A stretch of 64,000 nucleotides of DNA from Mucilaginibacter flavus (GTDB lineage Bacteria > Bacteroidota > Bacteroidia > Sphingobacteriales > Sphingobacteriaceae). Of the stretch, positions 60,174-64,000 are shown piece after piece. The notes beneath the pieces were generated by a model. It saw only the letters and a list, made by a program, of their open reading frames with translations. It was not told the origin of the DNA and made no database searches. The position numbers and the translations under genes were made by a program. Positions within the stretch are counted from its first letter, which is position 1, and every line of letters begins with the position of its first letter. The DNA is taken from NCBI RefSeq assembly GCF_030409315.1, contig NZ_JAUFPS010000024.1:195607-259606 (forward strand), read 5' to 3'.

Positions 60174-62528
60174 TTATAAAACACCCCAGTTTTTATTCGG
60201 CTTATTGCCCATGGTTAGTTGCAAATTGCCGCCTGCCGCTATATCCTTATAATCAATATAACACTTGTTATAAGCCTTGCCGTTTAACCTGGCACTCTGA
60301 ATATAAATATTTGTTGCCGAGTTATTGAGCGCTGTAATACTAAAGGTTTTGCCTTTGGCATATTTAGGATCGAGCTTTAAAACTACTTTGCTGAATACCG
60401 GACTGGTAATTTCCTGCCTGGTATCACCAGGGCAAACCGGGTGAATACCGCTGGCCGCCAGCACATACCAGGCCGACATTTGCCCTACATCCTCGTTTCC
60501 CACCAAGCCATCAACCGAGTTGTTATAGGCCCGGCGACAAATAGCGCGGGTCCACTTTTGGGTAAGCCATGGCGCGCCCAGGCGATTGTATAAAAATGGA
60601 ACGTGATGCACGGGTTCGTTTGAGTGATTGTAATAATCGTTCCACATCATGTTATCGGGTGTTTTTTCAAAAAAGTTGTTCAAATCGGCAATAACCTTTT
60701 CTTTGCCGCCCATCATCCGGGCCATGCCCTGCACATCCTGTGGTACAAACCAGCCTTGTTGGTAAGGGTTGCTTTCAACTGTACCATACCACTGCTTTGT
60801 ACGGGCCGAATCGGGCCAGGCTTTCCAGTTGCCATTGTCATCCTTAGGCCGATACCAGCCCTTTTCAGGATCAAACACGTTTTTATAAGACTGACCGCGT
60901 TTATTGTATTTTTCGGCATCGGTAGTTTTGCCCAGCCATTTGGCTAACTGCCCGGTACACCATTCGGTATAAGCATATTCAAGCGTATTAGAGATACTTA
61001 AATCTCCGCCTGTAAAACCTTTATCGCCATTGCCAAATTTTTCTGCCGAACCTACCGCCAGGCGGTAAGCCTCTGGCACGTTAAAATTGCGTATTCCTTT
61101 GGCATAAGCATCTGTTATTACCGATACCGCCGGGTTGCCCAGCATACAACCGCTATAGGCGTTTAGCAGTTCCCAGCGCTCCAGGTAATCTTTTTGCTTT
61201 TCCTGCGCCAGGGTTACCAATGAGTTAACCTCATCATTTACCAACGATGGATTGATAATAGTTTGCAAAGGCATTTGGCTGCGAAAAACATCCCAGCCGC
61301 TAAAAATAGTACGCTTGTTAAAGTTAGCCGCATGATGTGCCTTACCATCGCCACCGGGATAATTACCATCCACATCGCTCACAATGCGCGGATCTATCAT
61401 GGTATGATACAGCGCTGTATAAAAAACAGTTTTTTGCTCTTTGGTACCACCATCAACGCTAATTTTAGATAAGGCATTATTCCATAGGGCAACCGCTTTT
61501 TGGTGCACCGCGTCGAAATTAAAATCTTTGATCTCGGTATTTAAATTGTTTTTTGCTCCCGCGATACTGATAAAAGAGATTCCTGTTTTAAGGATCACCT
61601 GCTCGTTGGCTTTGGTGGCAAACTGGGTATAAAAACCCAGATGTTTACCTTCTTTTTCTTTCACGCCTTTTAAAATGGGGGCGGCAGCTACCTGGTTAAG
61701 GTACTTAGTGCTGGTTACATCATCCAACTTGCGGCTCCAGCCGTCGGGGATATCGGCACTCCAAACGCCAAAATCTGTTAAAGGCTTGCTGAACTCGGCA
61801 TAAAAATAAACGGTATAATCGGCATGGCCGTCGCCATTGCCCCAGCCACCGCCGTCCGGGGTGCATTTCATGTAACCTTCTATAGCATGATCATTTACCA
61901 CTTTTACATATTGCAGGGTTGAAGTGCCCCCTACCCTGCGGGCCAGGTCAATCTGTATGCGCGATTCTTTATTTTGCGGAAAGGTAAAACGTAGCATGCC
62001 GCTATGCGGGGTTGCCGTCATTTCGGCTTTAATATTATAATCTGTCAGCAATGCACTGTAATACCCGGCAGATGCTTTTTCACTCTTTTTATCATATTTA
62101 GAACGGTAACCGGCTAATGATCCATCAATTTTGCCGGCAATGGTTTTTAGCTTACCGGTGGTAGGCATCACCAAAAAGTTACCCAGATCGCCATACCAGC
62201 CAATGCCGCTCATTTGTGTCATGGCAAAACCTTCAATAGTCTTATGTTCAAAGCTGTAGCCAGATCCGTTATCGCCGCCGGTGATGGTATTAGGGCTTAC
62301 CTGTACCATACCATAAGGTGTTGCCGCTCCCGGGAAAGTTTTACCCAAACCATGGTATACCCCGGCGTCATCCGTGTTGGTAGTGGCACCAATAAAGGGA
62401 TTTACATAAGTTGCCGGGCCTTGTGCTTTTACAATTAAGGTGCTGATGGCAAGCGCTGCGGTTAACAATACCGCATAGCATTTTTTACGCGGCAGCGTTT
62501 TAAAAACAGCCTGTTTTGTGTTGGTCAT
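60174..62528 (-). CDS. GH92-family alpha-mannosidase
   Basis: The 784-residue protein has an N-terminal signal peptide (hydrophobic segment, then VKAQGPATYVNPFIG), an N-terminal beta-sandwich with GSGYSFEHKTIEGFAMTQMS, and an alpha/alpha barrel with GNEDVGQMSAWYVLAASG carrying the catalytic acidic residues. GH92 enzymes are exo-acting calcium-dependent alpha-mannosidases, mostly alpha-1,2. Candidate operator 62599-62611 lies before the start. It lies in the glycan locus next to the symporter. Confidence 0.95.
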   Translation of the reverse strand: MTNTKQAVFKTLPRKKCYAVLLTAALAISTLIVKAQGPATYVNPFIGATTNTDDAGVYHGLGKTFPGAATPYGMVQVSPNTITGGDNGSGYSFEHKTIEGFAMTQMSGIGWYGDLGNFLVMPTTGKLKTIAGKIDGSLAGYRSKYDKKSEKASAGYYSALLTDYNIKAEMTATPHSGMLRFTFPQNKESRIQIDLARRVGGTSTLQYVKVVNDHAIEGYMKCTPDGGGWGNGDGHADYTVYFYAEFSKPLTDFGVWSADIPDGWSRKLDDVTSTKYLNQVAAAPILKGVKEKEGKHLGFYTQFATKANEQVILKTGISFISIAGAKNNLNTEIKDFNFDAVHQKAVALWNNALSKISVDGGTKEQKTVFYTALYHTMIDPRIVSDVDGNYPGGDGKAHHAANFNKRTIFSGWDVFRSQMPLQTIINPSLVNDEVNSLVTLAQEKQKDYLERWELLNAYSGCMLGNPAVSVITDAYAKGIRNFNVPEAYRLAVGSAEKFGNGDKGFTGGDLSISNTLEYAYTEWCTGQLAKWLGKTTDAEKYNKRGQSYKNVFDPEKGWYRPKDDNGNWKAWPDSARTKQWYGTVESNPYQQGWFVPQDVQGMARMMGGKEKVIADLNNFFEKTPDNMMWNDYYNHSNEPVHHVPFLYNRLGAPWLTQKWTRAICRRAYNNSVDGLVGNEDVGQMSAWYVLAASGIHPVCPGDTRQEITSPVFSKVVLKLDPKYAKGKTFSITALNNSATNIYIQSARLNGKAYNKCYIDYKDIAAGGNLQLTMGNKPNKNWGVL

Positions 62529-62598
62529 TTTTTTAATCGTGAAGTTACGTTTAGCAGATGGTTTATTTAGATTGACAATTATAGGCCAAATTATTTAA

Positions 62599-62611
62599 TA
62601 AAATCGATTTA
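62599..62611. promoter_or_regulatory. Candidate LacI operator before GH92
   Basis: TAAAATCGATTTA, matching the motif before the regulator and symporter genes, about 70 bases before the GH92 start. Confidence 0.55.
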
Positions 62612-62683
62612 GCAAAATATGATTAGAAAAATAAATTCGGTGAATTGTTTCCCTACGAGCAAATACCATAAGCCCTAAAATAA

Positions 62684-62711
62684 AATAGCCCCGGCAATTG
62701 CCGGGGCTATT
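62684..62711 (-). terminator. Terminator of the GH2 gene
   Basis: A 28-base perfect palindrome (AATAGCCCCGGCAA and complement) followed on the minus strand by TTATTTT. It separates the GH2 and GH92 transcripts. Confidence 0.85.
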
Positions 62712-62733
62712 ACACAAATAATTGTATTTAAAA

Positions 62734-64000
62734 TTACGGTTTCGTTTTACTCAATAACGAAATACCGGCATCAATATATTGCCCCCCTACTGTTTGGTGG
62801 CAATGAATGGCTATCACGTTTTTACCGTTCAGGTTAAGCGCTGCTTTACCCTCTTTGGTCATTTGGGCTACAGTATACCCGGATGTAGCGCCATCAATGG
62901 TAGCTGCCTTAACACCGTTAATGTACACTTCGCAGGTTTCATCGTGGTGAATGTATAGCACCAGGTCGTATTTATTGATGTTTTGGGTTACATTTAAGGT
63001 AAAATCCTGCCTTACCCAAATATCGCTGCTATCCCAAACGGTTTTTACGTTTACACCGGGTGTAAAGCTGGTACCAAAACCACCGGGACCGGTTTTCCAT
63101 GCTAAATCGTTAAAGCTTTTGCTAAACCAATCGTCGGCGGGTTTAGCAAATGTATATTTCCAATCGCGACTGTTGGTTTGCGATGACGGCAGGATATCGG
63201 TGATGTACATATGATCGTTAATGATCTTTTTGTTTGACGCGGCAATGTTTTCGGCACCGCCTTTGTCAATTTCCCTGTCGTAGGTAAGCAAGCCGTTCAG
63301 CTCCACTTCCACGTCGGTAATTTCGGTGTATACCGCCGCGCTAAGACCTTTGTTGGTTTTGTATAACACCAGGTCGTTGGCATAAGTATCGTACAGATTG
63401 GTATAATCCTTTTTATTATCAATCATGATATAGGTAGGACCAGATTTCCAGATATGGCCGGGGATGATATAACCTATACCGCCATACTCGCCGCATGCCA
63501 AAACCTGGGTTTTACTTTCGGGCGCTGCGGGCGGCGGATAGCTATGGATATCCATAAAATCGCCCACGCCAAAATGGTTGCCACCACTGGCCTGGTTAAT
63601 AAGGCGGGAGCCATCAAGCTTGCGCACCATATCAACCAATTGCGGTGTATTATGCTGGCCTTGTGCCTCGTTGAACACCACCCAGGTAACAATACTTGGC
63701 GTGTTCCAATGGGTTTTAACCATGCGGGTAAGCTCAGACGCATAGGCCGCGGTATCAACGGGTGGCGTATGCTCTGTGTAAGAGTTGGGTGATGGCATAT
63801 CCTGCCAAACCATTAAACCCAGTTTATCGGCCCAGTAATACCAGCGGTATGGCTCTACTTTAATATGCTTGCGCACCATGTTAAAGCCATAATTTTTCAT
63901 CATTTGCAAATCGTTTTTAATAGCGGCATCGGTTGGGGCGGTATAAATACCATCGGGCCAGAAACCCTGGTCGAGCGGACCAATCTGGAACAAGAACTTA
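62734..64000 (-). CDS. GH2-family glycosidase, C-terminal part
   Basis: The frame stays open to the right edge, so the N-terminal part is missing; about 422 residues are visible. The TIM-barrel shows MVRKHIKVEPYRWYYWADKLG, WQDMPSP and the acid/base Glu in VVFNEAQGQ, with the nucleophile Glu in ACGEYGG, as in GH2 beta-galactosidase or glucuronidase types. After the barrel there is an extra beta-sandwich (about the last 140 residues, with WVRQDFTL and HHDETCEVYINGVKAA), which may bind sugar. Substrate not clear. Confidence 0.88.
   Translation of the reverse strand, partial: KFLFQIGPLDQGFWPDGIYTAPTDAAIKNDLQMMKNYGFNMVRKHIKVEPYRWYYWADKLGLMVWQDMPSPNSYTEHTPPVDTAAYASELTRMVKTHWNTPSIVTWVVFNEAQGQHNTPQLVDMVRKLDGSRLINQASGGNHFGVGDFMDIHSYPPPAAPESKTQVLACGEYGGIGYIIPGHIWKSGPTYIMIDNKKDYTNLYDTYANDLVLYKTNKGLSAAVYTEITDVEVELNGLLTYDREIDKGGAENIAASNKKIINDHMYITDILPSSQTNSRDWKYTFAKPADDWFSKSFNDLAWKTGPGGFGTSFTPGVNVKTVWDSSDIWVRQDFTLNVTQNINKYDLVLYIHHDETCEVYINGVKAATIDGATSGYTVAQMTKEGKAALNLNGKNVIAIHCHQTVGGQYIDAGISLLSKTKP

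Overview
The window comes from a Bacteroidota chromosome, most likely family Sphingobacteriaceae (Mucilaginibacter or Pedobacter type); the genus is my inference. The grounds are promoters of the Bacteroidota form TAnnTTTG with a TTTG box about 19 bases upstream, mostly weak or absent Shine-Dalgarno sites, lineage-typical genes (DUF3276 PUR-like protein, extra-long NusB, DUF5522, DUF3943, GH92 and GH2 glycosidases, a FucP-type sugar symporter) and many intergenic palindromes.

Layout. 1-5.3 kb: Anbu-type proteasome-like protease and transglutaminase, secreted bleomycin-hydrolase-like peptidase, two membrane or envelope proteins. 5.4-5.7 kb (minus strand): a SAM-I riboswitch whose only visible downstream gene is a tRNA-Cys(GCA)-like gene. 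6.2-8.9 kb: lactate-oxidation operon lutABC. 9.0-12.1 kb: SDR, DHA2 drug exporter and TetR regulator, each preceded by a copy of the same palindromic operator. 12.2-17.5 kb: single-domain response regulator, SDR plus AraC, a coupled run of small proteins (membrane protein, TfoX-like, two DUF1801), SGNH hydrolase, esterase. 17.8-21.6 kb: OmpA-family porin, zinc alcohol dehydrogenase, DUF1906 protein. 21.7-23.6 kb: tRNA-Arg(CCG), a hairpin-rich degenerate repeat tract and an AT-rich gene fusing a PD-(D/E)XK nuclease to an ImmA/IrrE-type metallopeptidase. 24-36.4 kb: ychF, mgtE, membrane acyltransferase, DUF3276, ABC exporter, GDCCVxC protein, AraC plus HD hydrolase, GH16 lipoprotein, His-rich microprotein, azoreductase behind a tandem operator, and a zeta-toxin-like kinase overlapping a possible antitoxin. 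36.4-42.9 kb: leucine-dehydrogenase-like gene lacking one catalytic lysine, nusB, DUF1573, yajC, YbbR-like, coaE, MBL-fold exonuclease, DUF5522, MarR. 43-53 kb: EVE/CBM9/GHL10 operon, LytS-LytTR two-component pair, fatty-acid hydroxylase family protein, lipoprotein, serine hydrolase, acyltransferase 3. 53.3-56.7 kb: three genes of trans-4-hydroxy-L-proline catabolism. 57.3-64 kb: LacI regulator, MFS sugar symporter, GH92 and partial GH2, several sharing a TAAAWCGATTTA-like upstream motif, probably a glycan utilisation locus.

Intergenic DNA carries several palindromic repeat families: period-7 GAYTCTT tracts, a 33-base hairpin present twice with identical arms, a 65-base perfect hairpin, nested cruciform-like repeats and GGCCTCACC-bounded units. 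The most interesting points are the SAM riboswitch to tRNA-Cys arrangement, the nuclease-ImmA fusion beside tRNA-Arg, the lysine-to-tyrosine change in the amino-acid dehydrogenase, and the self-consistent operator sets.
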